A stretch of DNA of 64,000 bases, taken from NCBI GenBank assembly GCA_024114885.1, contig CP099424.1:1054001-1118000 (forward strand), in the 5' to 3' direction. Origin of the DNA: Septoria linicola. Taxonomy: Eukaryota > Ascomycota > Dothideomycetes > Mycosphaerellales > Mycosphaerellaceae. Made by a program: the position numbers and the translations under genes. Every line of letters begins with the position of its first letter. The stretch's first letter is position 1. The notes below the pieces were generated by a model. That model was not told where the DNA came from. It was given only the letters and a program-made list of their open reading frames with translations, and did no database searches. Of the stretch, positions 1 to 10,911 are shown in pieces.

Positions 1-160
1 AAATAGTTGTCGTGTAGCTTGTCGGAAATGTGTCGGGAAGAAGTGCTCTAGACTTGTAGAAAGCTTGGACGCGTCTCAAAAGTCAACCATGTCATGGAGC
101 TGTTTTGTTCTTCTGCCTTCTCACCACGACACATTCAACTCATGATCACCGGAACACACA

Positions 161-1859
161 ATGAGGAGCAGCCTGTCAGGAACAGCTCGCCAATTAGGCC
201 GCAATGTGTCGAGACTGAATGTACAGACATGCCGAAGCGCCGGCGCAAGATGGAGTTCATCAGAAAGTGGCCACAAATGGTCGACACCACTGGCAAAGCA
301 ATTGGCCGAAGCGATTACAGTATGCTAGCCATAAAACCATGCAAGCTGCGATAGAAACAGGCTAAGAGATGGTAGACGACGGGCCCCATTCCTGTAGCTT
401 CATACATGCGCCAGGTCCTCACTTCAGATCTGGGAGGATACTACACAGGAGCACTATCCAAAGACCGAGACCAGTTCGGCACGAAAGGAGACTTTGTGAC
501 ATCGCCGGAGATCAGTCAAATCTTTGGTGAGCTCATCGGAGTGTGGGTTGTGGCAGAATGGATTGCTCAAGGCAAGAAGAGCGAGGGTGTATATCTCATG
601 GAGGTTGGGCCGGGGAGAGGCACGCTCATGTCTGATATGCTGCGTGTATGTGTTCGAAGATTGGCGAGCAATAGTTCAAGCTGACGTGGATTTAGACGAT
701 ACGCAATTTTCCAGATCTCGCAAAATCAGTCGAGGCAGTCTACATGATCGAGGCCAGCGAAACACTCCGGCAGGCACAACATAAGCTGCTGTGCGGCGAC
801 AACCCGTTGACAAAGACGAAGCTGGGCTGGGAGAGTGTCAGTAAGCACTCTTCAGAATTGAAGATTGTCTGGACAGAGGACCACAAATTTGTCCCTCGAG
901 AAGTGAGCAAGACGCCTTTTATCATCGCCCACGAATTCTTCGACGCGCTCCCCATTCATGTCTTCCAGTCCACAGAGATCCAGCCAGATCAAGCAAAGAC
1001 GATACAGACACCGACAGGCCCGATCGAGAACAAACAAAGATCCCAGGCAGGCCACCAGTGGCGTGAGCTGCTCGTTTCTGCTAAGCCGCCTCACAGGCTA
1101 CAGGAAAGCGAGCCAGAATTCGAGCTATCAATGTCGAGGACGGCGACACCACATTCCATGTATCTTCCTGAAACGTCGCCACGATACAAAGCACTGAAGA
1201 ACACCGACGGGGCTACCATTGAAGTCTCGCCGGAGTCACAATCATACACGCGTGATCTGGCAATCCGTATTGGTGGCTCGAATGCAGACGAGCTCGCGGC
1301 GTATGCGAAGCGAAGAGCCCCAATTCCAGGACGACCGACTGCGGCAGCGCCAGAAGTGCCCATCTCGAAGCCTGCATCATCGGGAGCAGCACTGATCATC
1401 GATTACGGCCCGCCTGACCGCATCCCGATCAACAGTCTGCGCGGTATTCGAGCGCACGAGCTCGTCTCTCCATTCGATAAGCCGGGCGAGACCGATGTGT
1501 CTGCCGACGTCGACTTCCTCGCTCTTGCCGAGACTGCTATCAAGTCATCTCCTGGTACTGAAGTCCATGGTCCCGTCAGCCAAGCCAACTTCCTAAACGC
1601 TATGGGTATCCAAGAAAGAGCAGCGCAATTAGTCAAGAAAGCCATTGACGACGAAAGAGCTGGGAAAGGAGCAAAGGACAAGTCAGAACTGACCGAGATC
1701 GTCAAGCGCGTTGAGTCAGGCTGGAGGAGACTGGTGGACATGAGCCCTCAAGGCATGGGCAGACTATATCATGTTATGGCCATCGTGCCATATACGCCTC
1801 CCAAGGAAGGACAGCCACGGAGACGACCTGTAGGATTTGGCGGCGACATACCCGCTTGA
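161..1859 (+). CDS. NDUFAF7-type mitochondrial protein arginine methyltransferase (MidA family)
   Basis: SAM-dependent methyltransferase of the NDUFAF7/MidA (DUF185) family, known to methylate the NDUFS2 subunit early in complex I assembly in the mitochondrial matrix. I read three exons: 161-319, 376-645 and 696-1859, giving about 530 aa. Both introns are short (56 and 50 nt); one has a GTATGC donor and the other GTATGT, with GCTAAG and GCTGACG branch sites. The first ~50 residues are rich in Arg, Ser and Ala and lack acids, like a mitochondrial presequence. Exon 2 carries TTGPIPVASYMRQ, GDFVTSPEISQIFGELIG and the SAM-binding motif I LMEVGPGRGTLM; exon 3 starts FPDLAKSVEAVYMIEAS and has the later motif ALIIDYG. 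All match the family order. The fungal protein is longer than human NDUFAF7 (441 aa) because of insertions in the middle, including a proline-rich stretch. Start chosen at the ATG that opens the presequence. Confidence 0.9.
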
Positions 1860-1878
1860 TTCTGGCACAAATCCACTT

Positions 1879-2590
1879 CTATGATCCACCATTCACAGCC
1901 ACACCATTTGTCTTGGGCTGCGCTGGCCTCACCATGATCGTCATGACATACTTGCCATCCATCTTCGATAGTTGCATCCTCTGCTCGAACCCACAGCGGG
2001 CATACAACTTCTTTCCCATTGGCGACGATTCGAGGTATGCTTCAAGCCCATCCCGGTCGATCAATTCTTGCAGAGTATATCGCATCATCTTCTCGGCGAT
2101 ACCACGTCCCCAGTGATCAGGATGCACGGCGCAACTCTGCAGATACCAGAAGTCGGAACGGCCGGCAAAACCGGTCTCTTTCTTGGCCCTGCTAAAATCT
2201 GCCATCAAGGCCTCATGGACTGCAAGATTGACGAAGGATGGCTGACCATCCCAGCGAGGACCCTCATCGTTCTTCTGTGGAACAGGACCATGCCAGCCTA
2301 TCACGCCGACAATTTCGCCATTGGCTTCGGCTCTGCGTGTTAGCCACCGAACATACGCTTTGTCAGACGTTCATACCATTGATGGCTTTGAAATAGTGCC
2401 GATTCTCCTCTACAAAGCGCTTCCTAAACATATGCACCCGCCATGCGATGTGCTCCGCACGTTGTTCTGGTGTCATTGGCTGCGGCAAGCTCGAGTTCAT
2501 GAGGATGTCGTTTTCGAATGCCTTCGATCCCATGTGCATTAGGGCTTCCCCATCCTCCAGGACGGCTTTCTCGATTCTGATCGATGTCAT
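1879..2590 (-). CDS. GNAT-family N-acetyltransferase
   Basis: GCN5-related N-acetyltransferase of about 221 aa in two exons, 2590-2377 and 2330-1879. The 46-nt intron has a GTATGA donor, a GGCTAACAC branch site and a CAGAG acceptor. The fold is recognised from the N-terminal MTSIRIEKAVLEDGEAL strand-helix start, the motif-A acetyl-CoA loop HPDHWGRGIAEKMM (the R/Q-x-x-G-x-G/A signature) and the C-terminal LYARCGFE strand. This is the layout of the many uncharacterised fungal GNATs that acetylate small molecules or peptides; the substrate cannot be told. The gene is convergent with the methyltransferase upstream, with only about 20 bp between stop codons. The ATG at 2590 is the first in frame with the conserved N-terminus. 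Confidence 0.85.
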
Positions 2591-3592
2591 GCTGGGTGTT
2601 GTTACGAGATGACGATGTGTTCGCTGTCTTCGTTTCAAGCTGAGTATGTCGCTCTGTTGTGGCTGTTACTCGTTTGTCGCCTCCGCAGAGAACCTCACCA
2701 GACGCACCTACCAATTTCAGTGATGCGCTTCCCACACCAGTGAGCGTATGCTAAGAGGGAAGGTACGTTGAACAGGAGCACTACGGAGAAGACAGTGTGT
2801 TCGAGCACTTCAGCACGAGCGCGACTAGCTTGCTATATACCAGCGCAGACTACGAGACGCGTCCGCATGACGATCATGAGCTTGTGTGAGCCATACTGGT
2901 TGACTCGATGCTTAGTTCAATGTCAACAATCCTTCGGCCAGCCCGCATTCAGCCCCAGGCAGCGTTCGGAGCCGAACCCTGCAGATTTCCACATGGCGCG
3001 AAATTCAGTGTGTAACCTGCCTATTCTGGCAAAGCTCGACCTTCATTGATTGTAGATGCCCTAGGCGGCAATATGAATGGTGCTATGCGGAGCTCAAGAC
3101 GTGGCTGCCTTGTGCAGGCGAGCCGAAAGACGCCGGACCATGTCAATGCTCAACGCCGAAGACGCTTGATGCATTCTATGGGTGCCTCTGGAACGCAAGC
3201 TGTTGCACTGACGTTGTGTCAAAGACGAGCATGCTATGCTTTGTTGATGCCAAGTCGCACGCGTGGAGTCCGGGAAGGTGTGCAACAATGCGAAGTATGT
3301 ATTGGGCTGCCTGTGATCTGATCACTTCGCCATACCGCACATCAAGACAGGACCCCCATCTGCTCATGCCAAACACGAGACAAGCAGTCCCAGTATCGTC
3401 GGCATCAAGTTCCACGGAGATTGCGAAGTCATCAAACACAGCTCACTCCACGTGATCGACTTTCCGCAATGGCAGGAACATCCTTGCACCAAGCACTGGC
3501 ACATCATCCCACGGCGCGCCACGTCAATGGACAACATGTCTACACCCAACAAGGAAGAATGAAGAAGCAGTGACGCGGCAATACCAGGCAGC
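2591..3592. other. Intergenic, no gene seen
   Basis: About 1 kb between the divergent GNAT gene and the 288-aa gene. Only short overlapping frames are present, none with a family resemblance or convincing splice sites. It probably holds both promoters and 5' UTRs. Confidence 0.5.
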
Positions 3593-4459
3593 ATGGCGAG
3601 CTCTCGATTCCACGAACATTTCAGCGAGACGTCCTCTGAAGTGCACGTCAGACCTCCCTCATTCACCGCTCCTAGGACCATTGGCAACAGAAAGCGCGTC
3701 TTGAGCCGCATACAAGAACGACCAGAGCCCATGCAGAAGCGTCAGACAAGCACACTGAATTGTAACGGCCTTGCATTTCGACACACTACATTTGTCCCAG
3801 ATCCAGACATGGTACAGTTCACAATCGGAGCGGGCTCCAAACCAGCACCAGGCGAACAGCGCAAAGGTCACAGACGAAACAAAACTCCCACCACACTAGC
3901 CACGTTAGCAGGTTTCTACCTCTTACCATATGCTCTCCGCAAAGCAGCTATCTCCTCGCGAGAACGACTCGAAGCAAAAGAACGCAAGAAGAAAACTCGC
4001 GAAAACACCAAACTCGCCACTGGACGACATGATTCCGCCATCGGTTCGGACCCAAAGCTCGCAACTCCAAGCCTCGGAAGCACATTAGACATACAAATCC
4101 CGCAAACTTTCGAAAATGTACGCGACTCATCAAGTTCTGGCATAACGTTCGAGCCCGTCTTCAACGACAGCAACGAGAATTGGCAGCCAGCTGGAGACGA
4201 TGACGATAATGATCTTACCACAGCAGGTACTTCATCGTTAAGCAGTGTCTGCACAGGCGAGAGAATGGAAACCATTGGCACGAGATTGAGTGATTTGCCG
4301 GAAGTTTCGGAAATTAGCGAGGTTCCCGAGGAAGTCAGTGTGCCTATGCCGAGTGGACCGACGTTGATGTTGGTGAGAGGGTGGTCGTCGAGTTCGGGAG
4401 AGGAGGAGCTGTCGCCAGGGCCACCGAAGGGCAAGGGCAGGACGTGGAAGGAGATTTGA
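3593..4459 (+). CDS. Unknown fungal protein, 288 aa
   Basis: Single-exon frame of 288 aa from an ATG; I do not recognise a family. The N-terminal third is basic and polar (FRHTTFVPDPDMVQFTIG is the most structured-looking stretch). A short hydrophobic segment TLATLAGFYLLPYALRKAA at about residues 100-118 is followed by a highly charged helix rich in Arg, Lys and Glu (residues 119-140). The C-terminal half is acidic and Ser/Thr-rich with a run of Asp near residue 200, ending in a Gly/Lys tail. The hydrophobic patch followed by a basic helix could be a membrane anchor or an amphipathic helix; this is inference. The opposite strand has a 204-aa frame that I take for a shadow because it lacks a start context and family features. 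Confidence 0.6.
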   Translation: MASSRFHEHFSETSSEVHVRPPSFTAPRTIGNRKRVLSRIQERPEPMQKRQTSTLNCNGLAFRHTTFVPDPDMVQFTIGAGSKPAPGEQRKGHRRNKTPTTLATLAGFYLLPYALRKAAISSRERLEAKERKKKTRENTKLATGRHDSAIGSDPKLATPSLGSTLDIQIPQTFENVRDSSSSGITFEPVFNDSNENWQPAGDDDDNDLTTAGTSSLSSVCTGERMETIGTRLSDLPEVSEISEVPEEVSVPMPSGPTLMLVRGWSSSSGEEELSPGPPKGKGRTWKEI

Positions 4460-4731
4460 TGGATGACAGTCAGGAAACAGAGTAAGGTTTCTTGCGCCAG
4501 TAGTGAAGTGAATACCTTGCTGAATATCAAGTCACGAGTAACGATACATCAGTATGAAAACTGTTGTAAGACAGCAGCTATCCTAAACTCACATCAGACC
4601 ACAACCCACAGCTCACGGCCTCCGCCCATCCTCCGCCAGCATCCCGATATCACTACGGTCTCTCCAGCTCTTCAGCTCCCATCGTTCCGACTTTCTTCCT
4701 CCTTCTCCTCACGCTCTTCACTTCAACACTC

Positions 4732-5055
4732 TCATCCCGAAGTTCTCGATGACGAAAACACCTTCTTCAACTCCTCTGCCTGCAAGTAGACAGGCAAATC
4801 TTCAAAATTCTTGAAGCTCGCATCTTTGACTGGTGCAGGTGCAGTCGGTGGTGCTTTGACCGAGAAGATCTTCTTCAGTTCCTCTGCTTGTGCTGCTGGA
4901 GGAAGTGAGCCAATGTTGGGAGGGAGGTTGTTGGAGGAAGTGGGCGAAAACATAGTGACTTCGTTGTTCTCTCGTGGCAAGATAGTGAGGCGTGAGAGAT
5001 GATCTTGAGTTGTGTTTATTCGTCCAGCGTTGAAAGAGTCTTGTGAATTGGTCAT
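4732..5055 (-). CDS. Small unknown protein with two AEELKK repeats
   Basis: Open frame whose first in-frame ATG gives 107 aa; the frame continues upstream to about 5118 without an ATG, so a 5' exon is possible. No family recognised. The C-terminal half contains two near copies of an amphipathic helix, QAEELKKIFS and QAEELKKVFS, about 33 residues apart, each preceded by a Pro- or Leu-rich turn. A repeated A-E-E-L-K-K-hydrophobic-F motif suggests a short binding helix used twice. The rest is polar and probably disordered. Confidence 0.45.
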   Translation of the reverse strand: MTNSQDSFNAGRINTTQDHLSRLTILPRENNEVTMFSPTSSNNLPPNIGSLPPAAQAEELKKIFSVKAPPTAPAPVKDASFKNFEDLPVYLQAEELKKVFSSSRTSG

Positions 5056-5434
5056 TGCTTCTGCTTCGTGTGTAATGGTCGAGAGGACATTAGTAGTGTT
5101 TGCCGTCCCTGTCACGCATCACGCATGCTGTGACGCAGATACCCCGCTGGCGAGCTATACAACAGTACAATGCATGCTGGCCCATGATCCCTGTTGACGA
5201 AGAAGCTTCCCAATGAAGTACGTATCTCGTGTATTTCCTGTTTGAGCATCTTGCTTCAGAGCTCCGCACTTGGGATGCGAGCTGAAAGCATGAGGAGCTA
5301 GCTCCTGTAGACCGACCAGTGCTTGGCATATCCTACCGACTACATTGTGCTTAGCTTGACACGAACGTTTTAGCTGAGGGATTTGTAACATAAAGTACAG
5401 AAGGCATTGTAGATGCTGGCAGACATGCTCTAGC

Positions 5435-6126
5435 CTAGCCAGCATACTTTGCAGTCCACTCTCTTACAGTGGCGTTGTACCGAGCTCGATCTGTCTTGTA
5501 AAGCTGTGCAATCTCAGGCACGAGCGGTTGGTCGACGTTGGGATCATCTAGCATGGACACAATCATGAGCAGCACTATGAAAGGTTAGTGCTGTGATCTA
5601 CCATCCTTAGACGGATAACTACCAACATTTGGACAGCATTATGCTCGCTCGCCATTCCGCACCTAGTACTTCAAGTGATATTCTTCCCAAGCGGTCAATG
5701 TTTGGATGGTAGATAGGAGTCTGAAACACGACTAAGGGCGGCTTGAATGGATATTCTGCAGGGAAGTCGATGTCGAGAAACCAGACTCCCGTTTCAAATG
5801 GAGTATCGTTCCAACGACTGGTCAGCCCATGACTGCATAGATATGAACCTGGCTTACAGGGCCGACCAGGGCAGCTTGCCAGTGCGTCTAGAAATATCAG
5901 CTTCGTTTCAACAATAGCGCCGTATGCGACGCACCAAGTCATCGCTAAGTGGTCCTGCAGAGGTGAAGCTAAGGAGCGCATAATTCTCGCCCATATCCCG
6001 TAGCTCCCTCTGCAATCGCTTTTCAAGGCCAGGTGTCTTTCTGAAAGGAGTGATGTGGGATCGCGAGTGCACTGCTCTTATGCCATGGTATGAGTACCAC
6101 CCGTCTGCGTCTTTGCTGTGACGCAT
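5435..6126 (-). pseudogene. Degenerate ubiquitin-conjugating enzyme (Ubc4/5-like E2) lacking the catalytic Cys
   Basis: Clear E2 fold in pieces: LEKRLQRELRDMGENYALLS...SAGPLSDDL, then THWQAALVGP after an intron (donor GTGCGT near 5928, acceptor TTTCTAG), then NDTPFETGVWFLDIDFPAEYPFKPP, YHPNIDRLGRISLEVLGAEW, and after a further intron LLMIVSMLDDPNVDQPLVPE and VREWTAKYAG. Homology is to Ubc4/Ubc5. Two defects are visible. The catalytic Cys after HPN (normally G-x-I-C-L-D) is Ser here (GRISLEVL). At the WQAALVGP/NDTPFETG junction every available GT donor is phase 0 while every AG acceptor leaves one extra base, so no canonical splice keeps frame. The start is also unclear: the frame runs open upstream of the usual MALKR start, with ATGs at 6126 and 6186. 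It is either a decaying paralogue or a Ser-type pseudoenzyme with a sequencing error at the junction. Confidence 0.6.
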
Positions 6127-6782
6127 CGACAAGCGCGAAGTTTTGTCACGCGTCTTGCCGCAGTGCTGCGTTGTCTTCTCAGCCATGTCTCGCGACTCCG
6201 CCTCGGACCTAATCTCCTCTGTGGGCATGACGAGCACTCTATTTTGCCTGAGTCCAGCCTCAGCGCAGAAGGTAGCTGACGGAACAGCTGTGCTTCCTGA
6301 AGGCGAGGAGCAGCATGTTTACAATACTAATACCACGAGTGCGGCCTTTGCGGGCGGCCTCTGAGCCCCCTCATGTGGCGTCTCGACCTGCGGCTGCCAC
6401 CGTTGCGTAACTTTCACGTGATGCTGACTATCACTCAGAGATGATGAGCCACGAAAGTGACAAAGCTTTGCTGTAGAAACAAGCTACGAAGACGAGAAGC
6501 AGCAGTCGTATTGAGCTCATAGGCTTGTCAACTCTTGCTTGGGCCGTCCCTGGCGCTAAATAGATGTGCAACTCTCGTCTGTATTCCGCCAAGTAAGTAT
6601 CGGCATCTCTCATGATGAGCCGAGTGAGTGTTATTCACTGTAGTGCGGCCGATGGCAGAGCTGGACTCCGTTTCAAGTTGCGTCCCAGGCTGGAGTACAA
6701 GCTCTGCAGACTTGACTGAAGTCGCAACACTTTCAACTGCTTTCGTCCAGTCACCTACACGCTGTCAGAATGAGTAATGGAG
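6127..6782. other. Intergenic, no gene seen
   Basis: About 0.65 kb between the E2-like gene and the zinc-finger gene, both on the minus strand. No coding signal beyond short shadow frames. Likely the E2 promoter plus the zinc-finger gene's 3' UTR. Confidence 0.45.
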
Positions 6783-8898
6783 TCAAAAGACAACCTTCCT
6801 ACACGGACCTTGAACGCTGCGGTGCGAATGCTTGAGGTGCTGACGAAAGTGGTCGATCTGGCAGAGGTGATTAGTGCTTGCAACGAAAGTCACATGGCAA
6901 CAATGGCATACCCTCGAGAAAGCCTTGCTTAGATTGCAGCTGCCAAAATAGTGGGCTTGGGCAAGATGTTGGTAGCGTATTCCCCAATCGGGAGGGTTGG
7001 GAAAGCCTTCACCACAATAAGCGCAGCTATCGATACTTTCGTCGTCGGAGCGAAGCACGAAAAGCGATTCAATGTCGCTGATATTGCCGCAGGAGTAAGC
7101 TCTTCCGCCATGTATTGCGTTGCGGTGCCCTTCTAGGTCATTTTCGAACTTGAACCTGGAAGTGTGGGTCAGCTCATATCACTTCAAACAAGCAGAACAC
7201 ATCGGAATGTTCAAAGCTGCTTCGTCGATAGCTTATCAGAATAGCGCAATGGCAGCAGTACAAGTGGTAGGAGAGGCACGGTGCTCTGCGTCACCTCCTA
7301 CAGTCTCGAGTGGGTTCAGGGAAGAACGATAAGGGAAGCAATTACCTTGTATAGCAAAGCTCACATGCATAAGGCTTCTCGATCTCATGCAGCTTGAGGC
7401 CCAGTTCTGTGTCGAACGACTGCGGCTTCTTGGGGCAACAGGCACAGATGTGTCTTCGAGGAGGCCTGAAGTTGGACAAATCAATATCGCTTGATGCACC
7501 CGTTGGCTCGGGTATTGGCGACACTGGCGTAGACTCCGCTGCATGCGTTCGCTCGTGCCGGCGCAGGTCTTTGGGGTAGAAGAAGCCCTTGCCACATTGC
7601 ATACATGGATGCGGCCGGTCTGTGTTGTGCACTTTTTCGTGTTTGGTAAGTTCGCCTTGGTGGTCGAACACTTTATCGCAATTCTTGAAAGAGCAGCGGT
7701 AGCCAGCGAGGATTTTGGGTTCTCTCCTTCGCTTCTTCGAGACATTCGTCGCCACGCTGTAATCCGAGTCGACTTGACTACTGGCAGAGATGTAGCCTAG
7801 ATCACGCGACAAGGAAGATGACAGTGACATCCGCCTCGATATGCTCCCTCTGCTGCTGTGCAATGCTGAACTTGACAATGGCGGATACTGTCTTGGCGAT
7901 GATGAGATCCTGAACAGAGCGTTGGCGAGCTCGGTGGGACTCGCCGCACCTGGAGCTAAGGAGGTGCGTCTAGACTGTGAGGAGCATACTGGCGGCGAGG
8001 CAGAGCCAGAGGGCGGCTGGTTCGGATTGATGTTGGATGTCTTGCCGAAAGCCTGAAACACAAGGACAGGTAGGTTGCAGAATCCGTGAGCCAGCAGATG
8101 TGAAGTCAGGCTAAAGCCCGATGGGAGGCGCAAGTAGCAAGCCTCCACATCACGATCCAAAGTGCTGATGTTCCAATGAGGCCGCGAAGCATTCAACGCA
8201 AGCAGGGCTGTTGCAGCGTCTGAAGGCGAATCGAATAGAGCGTAGACGGTACCATAATCGCCTCGTATGTCCATGGTCAGATTCACAGGCGATGGCAGTC
8301 CAAGCACATTCAAACATGTCTGGAAACAGATATTCGACGAAACCCAGTGGAATAGGACTAGTCTCGGATCAATGTAACCAGAAAGCCAAGATGGTCGAGA
8401 GGGATTCCATCTGCGATCGCTGGCATCGCCAGTCTTGGCCAAAGCGCACTTGCTCAGTAGCACGCACTTTTGTTTACGCAAGCCAACAGTCATATGACCG
8501 AGTCCCCACATATTAGCCATTGAATGCACTTGCTTTCTCTGCCGCGATTCCAGCGCCACGGTTGTAAGAGTACAGCCATGCCCCATGCGGAACTCGTGCA
8601 ATTGTCGTTGTAGATGGTCCTGCCAGAGGTCCTTGTCGTCGGCCTCGGTCCAGGAACAGTCACTTTCTTCTTGTTCGGGTACCGTTGCACCAGATTGTGT
8701 CTCCATAGACACGTGCTGCGGCGAGAAAAGAGGAGGCATGCTTTGTGTCTCTAGCTGCATCATGTTCATATCTTCCAGCGACAGGTCGAGCAGCTCTTGG
8801 TCGGTGATCATCAGAGGTCCAGAACGCATATCCTGGGGGAAGGTGTTTGGCCATGTTTCCTGCTGAGACCAAGTCGTGTCACCTACTTGGTGCGCCAT
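6783..8898 (-). CDS. Multi-C2H2 zinc-finger protein with a possible RRM-like segment
   Basis: About 623 aa in three exons: 8898-7346, 7155-6912 and 6857-6783. Introns of 190 and 54 nt have GTAATT and GTATGC donors; the shorter one has a CACTAATC branch. The first half is polar, with Met- and Gln-rich acidic segments. Residues ~190-250 (LVLFHWVSSNICFQTCLNVL...YGTVYALFDSPSDAATALLAL) resemble a divergent RRM fold, offered with low confidence. After a Ser-rich linker come two adjacent C2H2 fingers (YRCSFKNCDKVF...H-x4-H and HPCMQCGKGF...H-x3-H), then irregular fingers HICACC..., YACELCYTRF...H-x4-H and CAYCGEGF...H. The third exon ends in HFRQHLKHSH. Finger number and arrangement suggest a DNA- or RNA-binding nuclear regulator; no ortholog name can be given. 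ATG at 8898 is the only in-frame ATG near the 5' end of the frame. Confidence 0.75.
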
Positions 8899-9388
8899 TA
8901 TGAGCACGTCTGTCGTCGCCAGCCAGTCTTACCAGGCCTGCTGTTGTCAGCCAAAAAATCGTGCGAGCCATTACCAAACAAAGGAAAATTGGAACAGAGA
9001 GCACGACACTTGATGGGTGCTGCGATCGTCGCGTGCGCCACGCCGCCCTCAGCATTTGAGGGAGGCATACGGAGGCAATCAGGCGGCCTCGCGCCAACGC
9101 CAATGCAGGAACGAAGGAAGCAGCTTCGGCTCTGTCTCCCGTTGACAAGTGAGCACATGACGTGAGCTGCTGCAGCTCCTTCGCCGCGCGTGACCGCATT
9201 TCTCAACAAAATCTGATGGGCGTGAGATGCTGAAGCACAAAGTGACTTGGAGGGGCGCGAAAAGAGCGCGCTGCTCGTTTTCGAAGTCCTGAGGCAGAAA
9301 TGATGACAAACCACTTTTCGACCAAAGCAGTGCATCAGATGAACAGAACAACTGCTAGTGTGACTATACGAACAGGAGTACAAGCACG
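8899..9388. promoter_or_regulatory. Divergent intergenic region, zinc-finger gene / armadillo gene
   Basis: 490 bp between two divergent start codons; presumably holds both promoters. It contains several overlapping short frames on both strands without family features. No specific site could be assigned. Confidence 0.4.
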
Positions 9389-10894
9389 ATGACCGATCAA
9401 GATCTCACAGAAGACATCGAAGCCGCACTCAAATCTCTCTCCTTGGACTCTTCGACGACACCTCTAAACCCACAAGCCATCCAAACCCTAGCAACAGCAA
9501 GTCGACAATCCCCAGCTATCCGTCAACAGCTCTCCGACCCCAGCATCCTCAAGACTCTCATCGAAACTATAGAAACAAGTCTCATCTCCGACCTCCAAAC
9601 CACAGATCTCGCTCTCCGTTGCCTCGCAAACGCCAGCATAGACAACGATTCCGCACGCGAAAACATCTCAACTCTAGGATTCTCCTGGGCACTCCAAGCT
9701 CTCTCATCCGATGACGCTACAATACAAATCCTCACAACCAAAGTTCTAAATAACATATGTTGTGATCACGAAGGTGCACAGAAAGCATGTTACAAAGATC
9801 GAGTCCATTATGCTTTACTCAGATTTCTGGATTCGAAAGTGGCGAGGGAGATGCCAATGGTTAATAAATTAGCCGGAGATTTAGATGGGGCTGTTGATGT
9901 GTTGTTTTGGGTGAGTGGGCAGAAAGCGGCGCTGGAGGAGAAGTTGGCAGAGCCGCTGCCCAGAGATGTTCTCAGTGGCGTGCTTGGGCTATATGAGCTA
10001 TGGACTGAGGATTGGGATGTTGAGACTTTTGCTACGCTTTCTGAGACGATGCTGGTCTGGCTGCGGGATGAAGTTGTGCAGAAGCAGGTCATAGAGGAGC
10101 ATCGGTTTGCGGGTGTTTGGAGGCTGTTGGAGAGGCAGGAGGGTGTGATCGAGGAATTGAGGAGAGCTCAAAGGCAGGTTGATGAGGATGGTGCAAGACC
10201 ACTTCCTCCATACTGCGAGACGGGAGAACCTGAGGAAGATCAGAAGCTTCTGGTGCCTCTACAAGCAAGTCTGGTATGGTGTCTATCGGACATTGCTGCA
10301 CAGCCGGCGTTCTCGAAGGAGTATAGCTGGAGCGGCGAAGAGATGCAGTTCCTCATTCATACTATACAAGCCGCTGGTGACAGTGCGAGAGATCAGAGGC
10401 GATCGTTGTACCCTGCGGAGTACGCAAATATGTCGGCAACGGGCCAAAACTTCAATGCAGCATGCCAGATTCTTGGAAACCTGCTCTGGGCGCAGCAACA
10501 ACCACAAGACTATGCGAGCCTCGTCAAACAAGTCGAGCTGTATAAGGATCTGATCGACATCATAGCGTTGTCTGCGTTCAGCACTACGTTTCCTGACGCC
10601 CTGCACTCGATCGCCGGACTGCTCGTGCAACTGTCGAGGCCTTCAATAGAGGTGCGCGAGATGATAGGAAGTTATGGCGCCACCTTGAATGCTCTTGAGC
10701 AGCTTTACAGGCACCAAAGGCCTGAGATCAAGCAGGGTGGCATCAAGCTTGTCAAAGCGCTTGGAAATGGCTGCGAATCGAATCAACGCCGATTTGCAGA
10801 TCTCGCGAGAGCAGCGATGGCAGGCTTACAGACAGCGTCCGAGGATCATAGTGGCGATGCTGACTCCGTAATGGCAATAGATGGGCCAAGCTGA
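9389..10894 (+). CDS. Armadillo-repeat protein of SmgGDS (RAP1GDS1) type
   Basis: Single-exon gene of 501 aa. It is almost entirely helical with recurrent armadillo-like repeats, for example TTDLALRCLANASIDNDSAR, TTKVLNNICCDHEGAQKACY, AACQILGNLLWAQQQP and KQGGIKLVKALGNGCESNQR. The pattern and size resemble the fungal relatives of the small-GTPase GDP dissociation stimulator RAP1GDS1/SmgGDS, which binds prenylated Ras/Rho GTPases in the cytosol. The N-terminus starts directly with an acidic helix (MTDQDLTEDIEAALKSL), as in those proteins. The family assignment rests on repeat pattern rather than on a diagnostic motif, so another ARM-fold scaffold is possible. It is tail-to-tail with Arp6, with 17 bp between the stop codons. 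Confidence 0.7.
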   Translation: MTDQDLTEDIEAALKSLSLDSSTTPLNPQAIQTLATASRQSPAIRQQLSDPSILKTLIETIETSLISDLQTTDLALRCLANASIDNDSARENISTLGFSWALQALSSDDATIQILTTKVLNNICCDHEGAQKACYKDRVHYALLRFLDSKVAREMPMVNKLAGDLDGAVDVLFWVSGQKAALEEKLAEPLPRDVLSGVLGLYELWTEDWDVETFATLSETMLVWLRDEVVQKQVIEEHRFAGVWRLLERQEGVIEELRRAQRQVDEDGARPLPPYCETGEPEEDQKLLVPLQASLVWCLSDIAAQPAFSKEYSWSGEEMQFLIHTIQAAGDSARDQRRSLYPAEYANMSATGQNFNAACQILGNLLWAQQQPQDYASLVKQVELYKDLIDIIALSAFSTTFPDALHSIAGLLVQLSRPSIEVREMIGSYGATLNALEQLYRHQRPEIKQGGIKLVKALGNGCESNQRRFADLARAAMAGLQTASEDHSGDADSVMAIDGPS

Positions 10895-10911
10895 AGCGTC
10901 AGACGGCACTA

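Noticed and set aside
94..354. 86-codon forward frame at the left edge
   Set aside because: It overlaps, in another frame, the presequence exon of the methyltransferase gene and runs through its first intron.
3916..4530. 204-codon minus-strand frame
   Set aside because: Antisense shadow of the 288-aa gene; no motif and a poor start.
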